A DNA stretch of 64,000 nt from Arthrobacter sp. MYb23 (lineage in GTDB: Bacteria; Actinomycetota; Actinomycetes; Actinomycetales; Micrococcaceae), in assembly GCF_002979775.1 (NCBI RefSeq), contig NZ_PCPR01000021.1, forward strand, positions 1 to 64,000, given 5' to 3'. The first letter of the stretch is position 1; each line of letters begins with the position of its first letter. Shown here one piece after another: positions 39,950 through 47,205 of the stretch. The notes beneath the pieces are model-generated. The model did not search any database, was not told where the DNA came from, and saw only the letters and a program-made list of their open reading frames with translations. The translations under genes were made by a program, and so were the position numbers.

Positions 39950-40651
39950 ATGCTGAATTTCATTGACACTGTTGGCGAGGCTGTCGCCGGCATCAAGGAC
40001 GGGTCCACGGTGATGATCGGCGGGTTCGGCAACGCCGGGCAGCCGTTCGAACTGATCGACGCACTCATGGATTGCGGCGCCAAGGACCTGACCGTGGTCA
40101 ACAACAACGCCGGCCAGGGCGATCAGGGCCTCGCGCTGCTGATCAAGGAGGGCCGGGTCCGCAAAATGATCTGTTCCTTCCCACGGCAGTCCGATTCCTG
40201 GCACTTCGACGCCAAGTTCCACGCCGGTGAGATCGAGCTGGAACTCGTCCCGCAGGGCAACCTGGCCGAGCGCATCCGTGCTGCCGGCGCCGGCATCGGT
40301 GGGTTCTTCACGCCCACCGGCTACGGCACCACGTTGGCTGAGGGCAAGGAAACCCGGTTGCTGGATGGGAAGTGGCAGGTCTTCGAAACACCCATCCACG
40401 CCGACGTCGCGCTGATCAAGGCACTCAAGGCCGACGGCAAGGGCAACCTCGTCTACCGCAAGACCGCCCGGAACTTTGGCCCCATCATGGCTGCGGCGGC
40501 CAAGCACACCATTGTGCAGGTCTCGGAGATCGTGCCTACCGGTTCCTTGGATCCGGAGAACGTGGTGACACCCGGTATTTACGTCAACAGCGTGGTCCGC
40601 GTGGATTCTGCCGGCGGCGCAGTCGGCACAAGCAAAGAGAAGGTGGCTTGA
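39950..40651 (+). CDS. pcaI: 3-oxoadipate CoA-transferase subunit A
   Basis: A 233-residue alpha subunit of a family I CoA-transferase. It has the CoA-binding glycine loop GGFGNAGQP near residue 24, and segments TVVNNNAGQGDQGLALLIKE and KMICSFPRQSDS typical of PcaI/CatI. With PcaJ it moves CoA from succinyl-CoA to 3-oxoadipate. It ends 2 bases before the pcaJ start codon. Confidence 0.93.
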   Translation: MLNFIDTVGEAVAGIKDGSTVMIGGFGNAGQPFELIDALMDCGAKDLTVVNNNAGQGDQGLALLIKEGRVRKMICSFPRQSDSWHFDAKFHAGEIELELVPQGNLAERIRAAGAGIGGFFTPTGYGTTLAEGKETRLLDGKWQVFETPIHADVALIKALKADGKGNLVYRKTARNFGPIMAAAAKHTIVQVSEIVPTGSLDPENVVTPGIYVNSVVRVDSAGGAVGTSKEKVA

Positions 40652-40653
40652 TC

Positions 40654-41322
40654 ATGAGCACCCAAACGAGCATCCAGACCTCCGACAAGCCGCTGGGCCG
40701 CGATGAGCTCGCCCAGTTGGTGGCCCGCGACATCGTCCCCGGGTCGTTCGTGAACCTGGGCATCGGCCAGCCCACTCTCGTGTCCAACTACCTCACCGAG
40801 GAACAGAACATCACGCTCCACACGGAGAACGGGATGCTCGGAATGGGCCCGGCCGCTGAGGGCGACGAGATCGACGGCGACTTGATCAATGCCGGAAAGA
40901 TCCCCGTCACCGAACTTCCCGGGGCCTCGTACTTCCACCACGCTGACTCGTTCGCGATCATGCGCGGCGGGCACCTGGACATCTGCGTGCTGGGGGCGTT
41001 CCAGGTTTCTGCCACCGGTGACCTCGCCAACTGGCACACCGGCGCCCCGGACGCGATCCCCGCCGTCGGTGGTGCGATGGATTTGGCCACCGGCGCCAAG
41101 GACGTGTTCGTGATGATGACGCTGCTGACCCGCGAGGGCGTGTCCAAGCTCGTGGAACAGTGCACCTACCCGCTGACCGGCGTCGGCTGCGTCACCCGCG
41201 TGTACACAGACAAAGCTGTGTTCCTCACCGGACCCGACGGCGTCACCGTCCGCGAGACCTTCGGCTGCACCTTCGATGAAATCCAAGAGCTCGTGCCGCT
41301 GCCCCTGAAGAAAGCAGAGTAG
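40654..41322 (+). CDS. pcaJ: 3-oxoadipate CoA-transferase subunit B
   Basis: A 222-residue beta subunit. The catalytic Glu lies in LHTENGMLGMGPA, the standard SENG-type position of family I CoA-transferases; GIGQPTLVSNYL and VTELPGASYFHHADSFAIMR follow the PcaJ pattern. It forms the enzyme with the product of the adjacent pcaI. ATG 40654 has AGAAGG about 7 bases upstream. Confidence 0.93.
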   Translation: MSTQTSIQTSDKPLGRDELAQLVARDIVPGSFVNLGIGQPTLVSNYLTEEQNITLHTENGMLGMGPAAEGDEIDGDLINAGKIPVTELPGASYFHHADSFAIMRGGHLDICVLGAFQVSATGDLANWHTGAPDAIPAVGGAMDLATGAKDVFVMMTLLTREGVSKLVEQCTYPLTGVGCVTRVYTDKAVFLTGPDGVTVRETFGCTFDEIQELVPLPLKKAE

Positions 41323-41352
41323 GCCCCGCAGCGCACCCTAGGATTGGTAACC

Positions 41353-42156
41353 ATGACCGACTCCGCAGTTACCCCGCAGGCAAGCGATCAGTACGTCCAG
41401 TCGCTGGCCCGCGGGCTCGCCGTGATCCGGGCGTTCGACGCGAACAACCCCGTGATGACCCTCAGCGAAGTCGCAGCCCGGACGGACCTGACCCGCGCCA
41501 CGGCCCGGAGGTTCCTGCACACCTTGGTTGAGTTGGGTTACGTCCGCACCGACGGCAAGACCTTCGCACTCACCGCCAAGGTGCTGCAGCTCGGGTACTC
41601 GTATCTTTCGGCGCTGTCTTTGCCCCAGTTGGCGCAGCCGCACCTGGAACAGCTCAGCCTGAAGCTGGGGGAGTCCACCTCCGCCGCGGTGCTGGACGGG
41701 CCGGACATTTTCTACGTAGCCCGCGTAGCCACGCGCCGGATCATGAACGTCGGGATCACTGTGGGCACCCGCTTCCCGGCGTACGCCACGTCCATGGGTC
41801 GCGTCCTGCTCGCCGGATTGCCGCAGGCCAAGCTGGAGGCTTACCTCACGACGGCGGAGCTCACCCCGCTCACGCCGCGAACCGTCGCCAGCGTGCCCGA
41901 CTTGAGGGCCGCCGTCGAGCAGGTCCGTGCGCAAGGCTGGTGCCTGCTCGACCAGGAGCTGGAACTCGGCCTGATGTCCATCGCAGCCCCGGTGTGGAAC
42001 CACAACAACGGCGACAACGTTGCCGCCATCAACGTGTCCTTGCAGGCCCAGGCCGTCGCAGCACAGCCAGATCCTGAGAAGTACCTCGATGGAGTGCGGC
42101 AGGAAGTAGTGGCCACGGCCAACGCCATCTCGCAGGACGTCTCGGCGAAGCACTAA
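41353..42156 (+). CDS. pcaR: IclR family regulator, PcaR-like
   Basis: A 267-residue IclR protein. The winged helix near residues 12-70 (QSLARGLAVIRAF, MTLSEVAARTDLTRATARRF) and effector domain (LAQPHLEQLSLKLGEST, YATSMGRVLLAGLP) match the PcaR/PcaU/PobR group that activates beta-ketoadipate genes in the presence of protocatechuate or 3-oxoadipate. It starts 31 bases after pcaJ in the same direction, so it may be cotranscribed and self-regulated. ATG 41353 is preferred over TTG 41344 (AGGA at 9 bases). Repeat C3 follows. Confidence 0.85.
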   Translation: MTDSAVTPQASDQYVQSLARGLAVIRAFDANNPVMTLSEVAARTDLTRATARRFLHTLVELGYVRTDGKTFALTAKVLQLGYSYLSALSLPQLAQPHLEQLSLKLGESTSAAVLDGPDIFYVARVATRRIMNVGITVGTRFPAYATSMGRVLLAGLPQAKLEAYLTTAELTPLTPRTVASVPDLRAAVEQVRAQGWCLLDQELELGLMSIAAPVWNHNNGDNVAAINVSLQAQAVAAQPDPEKYLDGVRQEVVATANAISQDVSAKH

Positions 42157-42160
42157 CCCA

Positions 42161-42226
42161 CCCAAGTAGGTCGCAGATCAGGCCGTTGTGGGCGCTCAGA
42201 ACGGCCTGAACTGCGACTCAGTTGGG
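42161..42226. repeat. 66-bp structured repeat, family C copy 3
   Basis: CCCAAGTAGGTCGCAGATCA at the left; GAACTGCGACTCAGTTGGG at the right; inner stem AGGCCGTT/AACGGCCT around GTGGGCGCTCAG. It starts 4 bases after the pcaR stop and ends 14 bases before the convergent DUF1801 gene. It closes the shikimate/pca block. Confidence 0.88.
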
Positions 42227-42239
42227 ACAGGCGGGGGGG

Positions 42240-42584
42240 CTACTTCCGGATTGCCGCCAACCGCGTTTCCAGGATCCGGCGAACCATGGAGTCCGGCACG
42301 GGGTTGTCCGCAGAAAAGCGCAGCGTCCCCGGTGACCACGAGTAACCGCCAAGCTCCTCCGACATTTCCGGCAGGATCTGCCCACTGAACGGGTACAGCG
42401 CCAGGTGCTTCTTGGTTTCGAGCACGCTCACCAGGCCCTTGCCATCAACCAGCAGCGCAGGCATGCCGTAGCTGACGCCTTCTTCAGCCTCGGGCGCGAG
42501 TTCGCGGGCGATCCCCACAATCCGCTCCAGAATCGGGCGGTTGCCCTCGCTGACGCTTTCCAGATATTCGGTGACGGTTCCCAT
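42240..42584 (-). CDS. DUF1801 family protein (YdhG-like)
   Basis: A 114-residue protein of the DUF1801/YdhG fold (VGIARELAPEAEEGVSYGMP, LVSVLETKKHLALYPFSGQI, GTLRFSADNPVPDSMVRRIL). Relatives include frataxin-like iron chaperones such as Fra; no metal ligand set is evident here, so a chaperone role is not claimed. Single gene on the minus strand, convergent with pcaR across repeat C3. Confidence 0.82.
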   Translation of the reverse strand: MGTVTEYLESVSEGNRPILERIVGIARELAPEAEEGVSYGMPALLVDGKGLVSVLETKKHLALYPFSGQILPEMSEELGGYSWSPGTLRFSADNPVPDSMVRRILETRLAAIRK

Positions 42585-42606
42585 GGCCTAATCCTGCGCC
42601 AAAGAG

Positions 42607-42673
42607 TGGAGTTTTTGTACAGCTCATGACCTCTAGAAGCGGGTTTAAGGGCGGTATCTGTACAAAAACTCCA
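42607..42673. repeat. 67-bp inverted-repeat element
   Basis: Perfect 16-bp arms TGGAGTTTTTGTACAG (42607-42622) and its complement (42658-42673) around 35 bases with a weak inner stem. It lies between two minus-strand genes (RidA upstream, DUF1801 downstream) and may stop transcription from the RidA gene. Its length and layout resemble family C, but the sequence is unrelated. Confidence 0.82.
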
Positions 42674-42678
42674 GAGGC

Positions 42679-43077
42679 TTAGCGCTCCGGGATCACCGCG
42701 ATGCCCTGGATTTCGATCAGTGCCTCTTTCTGCCAGAGGCGGGTGACGCCGATGCCGGCCATGGCGGGGTACTGCGATCCTGCCATTTCGCGCCAGATGC
42801 GTCCGATTTCGCGGCCGTTGGCCATGTAGTCGTCCACGTCCGTGAGGTAGATGGTCACGTTCACCAAGTCCTCGGGCTCTCCGCCGGCCTCGCGCAGGGT
42901 GGTGATCACGTTGGAGAACGCCTGGGTGAACTGCTCCACGATGCCACCGGGAACGATGTTCATGTTCTTGTCCAGGGCCGTTTGGCCGCCCAGGAAAACG
43001 GTGTTGCCAGCCAGGATTCCGTGCGCGAAACCCGATGGCTTGGGCAGCGATTCCGGGTTGATCGTTGTGTGGCTCAT
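42679..43077 (-). CDS. RidA family protein, candidate aminomuconate-type deaminase
   Basis: A 132-residue RidA/YjgF-family protein (GFAHGILAGNTVFLGGQTAL, DLVNVTIYLTDVDDYMANGR, GIGVTRLWQKEALIEIQGIA). The usual Arg of the active site (FRVYLT-type) is replaced here by NVTIYLTD. A second Arg-bearing strand (GVTRLWQ) is present. Members of this family act on imines, and one subgroup deaminates 2-aminomuconate. Being divergent from the aryl-CoA catabolic operon (shared 135-bp promoter region) makes a ring-fission-product deaminase plausible. GAGGAGG lies 6 bases before ATG. Confidence 0.85.
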   Translation of the reverse strand: MSHTTINPESLPKPSGFAHGILAGNTVFLGGQTALDKNMNIVPGGIVEQFTQAFSNVITTLREAGGEPEDLVNVTIYLTDVDDYMANGREIGRIWREMAGSQYPAMAGIGVTRLWQKEALIEIQGIAVIPER

Positions 43078-43159
43078 GCTGTTCCTCCTCGTTGTGGCAA
43101 CTGCAAAAACTTTTGGAAAGCCTCTGTGCAGATCATTTCCGCCGTGCTACGTTGAGCAT

Positions 43160-43188
43160 ATGTGACGATCGTAAAAAAGTCGACACAT
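43160..43188. promoter_or_regulatory. Long dyad in the divergent RidA/FAH promoter region
   Basis: ATGTGACGA (43160-43168) and TCGACACAT (43180-43188) pair at 8 of 9 positions across an 11-base spacer. It lies between the divergent RidA and FAH-family genes, 25 bases before the latter's start. The PaaX-type regulator at 52299-53198 is the likely binder; this is inferred from cluster context. Confidence 0.6.
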
Positions 43189-43212
43189 CACAAATCTCGA
43201 AGGGAACCCGCA

Positions 43213-44067
43213 ATGAAACTAGCCACTTTGCGAACGGCCGGCGGAAGTACGACGGCGGCGCTGGCCACGGGCGCCGACTCTTACCTCGCGTTGCCCGCCA
43301 CTGACGTGGGGGAACTCCTGGCCCAGGCGGACTGGCGTGCCGTGGTGGAGGCGGCTGCCGAGTCCAAGGATCAGACGGTCATTGCAGCAGCCGACGCGGA
43401 CCTCGCGCCGCTCCTGCCCCACGCAGGCAAAGTCATCTGCTGCGGCCTGAACTACGGTGACCACATCCAGGAAATGGGCCGCGAACTTCCCGAGTTCCCC
43501 ACCCTCTTCGCCAAGTATGCGGACACCCTGGTGGGTGCGGACGACGCTGTGGAAGTCCACGGCAGCGGCCGCGTCGACTGGGAAGCCGAACTCGCCGTAG
43601 TCGTCGGTTCCGAGCTGTACCGGGCGGATGAAGACCAAGCCCGTGAGGCCATTGCCGGGTACACCGTGGCCAACGATGTTTCCATGCGCGACTGGCAGAA
43701 CCGGACGCTGCAGTGGTTCCAAGGCAAAGCCTGGGACGGCACTACGCCTGTAGGCCCGGTCATGCTGACGGCGGACGAGGCAGGGGCCGACTTTGAGGTC
43801 CGCGGCTACGTCAACGGCGAGCTGGTGCAGGAAGGGAACACGCGCACATTGGTGTTCGGCCCCGCGCAGCTCCTGTCCTACATCTCGCAGTTCACCACCC
43901 TGCGCCCCGGGGACCTCGTCCTCACCGGAACTCCCGGGGGAGTAGGGATGGGAATGACCCCGCCGCGCTTCCTCAAGGACGGCGACGTCCTCACCACCGA
44001 AATCGACGGAATCGGCCGCCTGGAAAACCGGTTCCGCATCCACGCACACGCTGCAGCAACCGTCTAA
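43213..44067 (+). CDS. Fumarylacetoacetate hydrolase family protein
   Basis: A 284-residue FAH-family enzyme. Metal-site and family segments are GKVICCGLNYGDHIQEMG, FPTLFAKYADTLVG, DWEAELAVVVG (Glu ligands), ANDVSMRDWQ (Asp ligand) and VLTGTPGGVGMGM. Such enzymes hydrolyse C-C bonds in acylpyruvates (fumarylpyruvate, maleylpyruvate) or decarboxylate 2-oxo-dienoates. In this operon the substrate would be a ring-fission product of a hydroxylated benzoate. ATG 43213 has GAAGGGA 8 bases upstream. First gene of the aryl-CoA operon. Confidence 0.9.
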   Translation: MKLATLRTAGGSTTAALATGADSYLALPATDVGELLAQADWRAVVEAAAESKDQTVIAAADADLAPLLPHAGKVICCGLNYGDHIQEMGRELPEFPTLFAKYADTLVGADDAVEVHGSGRVDWEAELAVVVGSELYRADEDQAREAIAGYTVANDVSMRDWQNRTLQWFQGKAWDGTTPVGPVMLTADEAGADFEVRGYVNGELVQEGNTRTLVFGPAQLLSYISQFTTLRPGDLVLTGTPGGVGMGMTPPRFLKDGDVLTTEIDGIGRLENRFRIHAHAAATV

Positions 44068-44084
44068 CAACAAAGGAGAACCCC

Positions 44085-44567
44085 ATGAGCCAGAGCACCA
44101 CCGAATACGTCCTCGAAGGCGACAACTCCATCTACGCCCAGGCGGACGGCAAGGTTGTCCCCGTCGTCACCCGTGCCGGCGCGGAAGACACCAACACGGC
44201 CCAGTCCGGCGATTGCATCCGGGTCTCCGGCGTCAGCATCCAGCACACCCCGGCAACCAAGATCTGGTTCGGCCAGGTATCCAACACCCCCGGTTACCGC
44301 TCACTCCCGCACCACCACGGCGAGGCCGAAACAGGCGGCTACGTACTCCGAGGGCACGGCCGCATCTACTTCGGCGAAAACTACTCCGAGTTCCTGGACA
44401 TGAAGGCCGGTGACTGGGTTTTCGTGCCGCCCTTCATGCCCCACGTTGAAGCCAACATGTCCGTCACCGAAGAACTCGTCTGGCTCACCGCGCGCACGCC
44501 GGAAAACCTCGTGGTGAACCTCGAGGACGTGGCTGACGAAACCCTCGCCGACTACCGCCGGGTGTAG
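44085..44567 (+). CDS. Small single-domain cupin, candidate ring-cleavage dioxygenase
   Basis: A 160-residue cupin with an intact metal-site pattern. Motif 1 runs from G70 through H76, H78 and E82 (YRSLPHHHGEAETGGY); motif 2 from G109 to H120 and N124 (DWVFVPPFMPHVEAN). The His-x-His, Glu and His set can hold iron or manganese. Classical gentisate dioxygenases are two-cupin proteins of about 340 residues, so this is not one, yet it occupies the place where a dioxygenase is needed. Small one-domain cupins include 3-hydroxyanthranilate dioxygenase. A non-enzymatic cupin role cannot be excluded. It follows the FAH gene by 17 bases. Confidence 0.75.
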   Translation: MSQSTTEYVLEGDNSIYAQADGKVVPVVTRAGAEDTNTAQSGDCIRVSGVSIQHTPATKIWFGQVSNTPGYRSLPHHHGEAETGGYVLRGHGRIYFGENYSEFLDMKAGDWVFVPPFMPHVEANMSVTEELVWLTARTPENLVVNLEDVADETLADYRRV

Positions 44568-44569
44568 CC

Positions 44570-45442
44570 ATGATCACTGGAACCCTGACCTCCGAGACCT
44601 TCCTCAAGGCAGTTGAACTCACGCCCACAACGGCCGAGGTCTTCGACGAAGCCTACGAAGCAACCACCCAGTACGTGCCGTGGCCCAAGGCTTACGGTGG
44701 AGACATGGTGGCACAGGCTGCGGCCGCAATGATGCGGTCCGTTGATGCTGACAGGACTTTGCACTCGATGCACAGCTACTTCATGCGCCCTGTGGATATC
44801 GGTTCCAGTGTCCGCTACGAAGTGGAGCGCTTGCGGGATGGTCGCGGGTACTCCACCCGCACGGTCCGCGGCTTCCAGAACGGCAAGCCCGTCTATGCGG
44901 CCATGGGTTCCTTTCAGGTTCCTGAGGACGGTCCGGACTTCCAGCCCGAGGCTCCTGCCGCCGTCGAGCCCGAATCGCTGCGGACGGCGGCGGAAGCGCT
45001 GGATGGCGTGGACGGCAAAGCCGCGGACTACTGGTCCACGGGCCGCAGCTTCGACATGCGCCATATTCCCGGTCCGGTATATATCGAACTTGAAGGTGGC
45101 TCGGTGCCGCAGCAGGCGATTTGGGTCAAGGCCTTCGACACCCTGCCCGACGACGCCGACCTCCACCGCACAGCTCTGGCTTACGTCTGTGACTACACGA
45201 TTTTGGAACCGCTGCTCCGCGTCAACGGACTCAACTGGTCCAGCCCCGGACTCGCCACCGCCAGCCTGGACCACTCCATGTGGTTCCACCGCGATGGCCG
45301 CGCGGACGACTGGGTGCTCTACGCCCAGGACGCTCTATCCGGTCAAAGTAACAGGGGCCTCGCCATGGGCCGTTTCTTCGATCGCCAAGGAAGGCTCCTC
45401 GCCACGGTGGCCCAAGAGGGCATGATCCGGGCCGGCGCCTGA
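44570..45442 (+). CDS. Acyl-CoA thioesterase II (TesB family)
   Basis: A 290-residue double-hotdog thioesterase. Family segments include PKAYGGDMVAQAAAAMMRSV, HSMHSYFMRPVD, GGSVPQQAIWVKAFD, ALAYVCDYTILEPLL with the catalytic Asp, and SLDHSMWFHRDGRADDW. It hydrolyses acyl- or aryl-CoA thioesters. It starts 2 bases after the cupin gene. The locus has a second, unrelated thioesterase at 50981, so each may act at a different step (hydroxylated aryl-CoA release, or removal of dead-end CoA esters). Confidence 0.9.
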   Translation: MITGTLTSETFLKAVELTPTTAEVFDEAYEATTQYVPWPKAYGGDMVAQAAAAMMRSVDADRTLHSMHSYFMRPVDIGSSVRYEVERLRDGRGYSTRTVRGFQNGKPVYAAMGSFQVPEDGPDFQPEAPAAVEPESLRTAAEALDGVDGKAADYWSTGRSFDMRHIPGPVYIELEGGSVPQQAIWVKAFDTLPDDADLHRTALAYVCDYTILEPLLRVNGLNWSSPGLATASLDHSMWFHRDGRADDWVLYAQDALSGQSNRGLAMGRFFDRQGRLLATVAQEGMIRAGA

Positions 45443-45501
45443 ACAGCTTTTGTACCTCCCCAACCATCAGCTTCAACGACGCACCACTGAAAGGAACGGC
45501 C

Positions 45502-47190
45502 ATGAGCATGACGCCATCGGCCCATGTGGACACGTTCACCCGCCACCACCTGCCGCCCGCCGATACCTGGCCTGCGCTTGAATTCACCCTCCCCGAACTC
45601 CACTACCCGGAGCGGCTCAATGCTGCTGCCGTGCTGATCGACGACGCTGTCGAAAAGTACGGCGCCGACCGCCCGGCCCTGTGGACACCCGATGGCTCTG
45701 TGTGGACCTATGGTCAGCTCCAGCAGCGCTCCAACCAGGTGGCCCAGGTCCTTACTGAAGACCTCGGCGTCGTGCCCGGCAACCGCGTGTTGCTGCGCGG
45801 GCCCAACAATCCTTGGATCGTCGCCGCCTGGCTTGGTGTTCTGAAAGCCGGCGCCGTAGTGGTCACCACCATGCCCATGCTGCGTTCCACGGAGGTCTCC
45901 ACGCTCATCCAACTCACCAAGCCAGTAGTGGCTATCTCGGACCACCGCTTCGTGGACGAGCTCGCAATTGCGGCAGGGGAGGAGGTCGCCGTCCTGACGT
46001 ACGGGGCCGGCAACGGATTCGACGACGACGGCGACCTCGCCTCGCGCTGCGGGCACAAGAGTGGCAAGTTCACGGCTGTGGACACCGCCGCTGACGACGT
46101 TGCCCTGCTGGGCCCGACGTCGGGCACCACCGGTGTGCCGAAGGTGACCATGCATTTCCACCGGGACATCCTGGCCAACGCTGACACCTTCGCCCGGTAC
46201 ATCCTGGAGCCCACTGCGGATGACGTCTTCGCCGGATCCCCGCCGTTGGCGTTCACGTTCGGGCTCGGCGGGCTGGTGGTCTTCCCACTCCGGTTCGGTG
46301 CGTCGTCGCTGCTCACGGAAAAGGCCGGGCCCGTGGAACTGGCCGAAGCCGCAGCCGCGGCAGGTGCCAGCATCCTCTTCACCGCACCCACGGCATACCG
46401 GGCGATCCTGAAAGAGAAGCGCGGAGATCTCCTCCGCGGCCTGCGCATGGCAGTCTCTGCGGGCGAGCACCTCTCCAAGGAAACTTGGGAAGCCGTGCAT
46501 GAGGCTACGGGTTTGCGGCTGGTCAACGGGATCGGGGCCACGGAGATGCTCCACGTCTTCATTTCCGCAGCAGGAGACGACATCCGCCCCGGAACCACCG
46601 GCCGCGCGGTGCCGGGCTTCCGGGCCACCATCCTGGACGACGACGGCAACGAACTCGGCCCGGGCAGCATCGGGCGTCTGGCCGTGATCGGCCCCACCGG
46701 CTGCCGCTACCTGGATGACGCCCGCCAGACCAACTACGTGGTCCGTGGCTGGAACGTCACCGGCGATACGTTCTCCATGGACACCGACGGGTACTTCACC
46801 TACCAGGCCCGCTCGGACAACATGATCGTCTCCTCCGGCTACAACATCGGGGCACCCGAGGTTGAATCGGCCATCGATCAACATCCGGACGTGGTGGAGA
46901 ACGCGGTCATCGGGATCCCGGACGAGGAGCGCGGAAGCATCGTCTGTGCCTTTGTCGTCCTACGTGAAGGCGTCACCGGCGACGCCACCAAGCGCAAGGA
47001 AATCCAGGACTTCGTGAAGCAGACCATCGCGCCGTACAAGTATCCGCGGGATGTTCGCTTCGTCGATGAACTGCCCCGCAACCCCAGCGGCAAACTTCAG
47101 CATTTCAAGCTCCGCGACAGGGTCCTCTCGCAGGACAAAACCGCGAGCCAGACCGAACAACTTACCCCCGCCGGCCAGAGCCAGGCCTGA
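45502..47190 (+). CDS. Benzoate/2-aminobenzoate-type CoA ligase
   Basis: A 562-residue ANL-superfamily ligase. The AMP-binding P-loop LGPTSGTTGVPKV, the GWNVTGDTFSMDTDGYF hinge region with the conserved Asp, SDNMIVSSGYNIGAPEVE, and the catalytic Lys in LPRNPSGKLQHF are intact. Features match the benzoate-CoA ligase family (benzoate, 2-aminobenzoate, salicylate, 4-hydroxybenzoate). It makes the aryl-CoA substrate for the next gene, a fused aryl-CoA monooxygenase. 59 bases separate it from tesB; GAAAGGAA precedes the ATG. Confidence 0.9.
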   Translation: MSMTPSAHVDTFTRHHLPPADTWPALEFTLPELHYPERLNAAAVLIDDAVEKYGADRPALWTPDGSVWTYGQLQQRSNQVAQVLTEDLGVVPGNRVLLRGPNNPWIVAAWLGVLKAGAVVVTTMPMLRSTEVSTLIQLTKPVVAISDHRFVDELAIAAGEEVAVLTYGAGNGFDDDGDLASRCGHKSGKFTAVDTAADDVALLGPTSGTTGVPKVTMHFHRDILANADTFARYILEPTADDVFAGSPPLAFTFGLGGLVVFPLRFGASSLLTEKAGPVELAEAAAAAGASILFTAPTAYRAILKEKRGDLLRGLRMAVSAGEHLSKETWEAVHEATGLRLVNGIGATEMLHVFISAAGDDIRPGTTGRAVPGFRATILDDDGNELGPGSIGRLAVIGPTGCRYLDDARQTNYVVRGWNVTGDTFSMDTDGYFTYQARSDNMIVSSGYNIGAPEVESAIDQHPDVVENAVIGIPDEERGSIVCAFVVLREGVTGDATKRKEIQDFVKQTIAPYKYPRDVRFVDELPRNPSGKLQHFKLRDRVLSQDKTASQTEQLTPAGQSQA

Positions 47191-47205
47191 GAAGGAGCAA
47201 CACCC

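Noticed and set aside
44085..44567. Gentisate 1,2-dioxygenase
   Set aside because: The protein has one cupin domain and 160 residues; gentisate dioxygenases have two cupins and about 340 residues.
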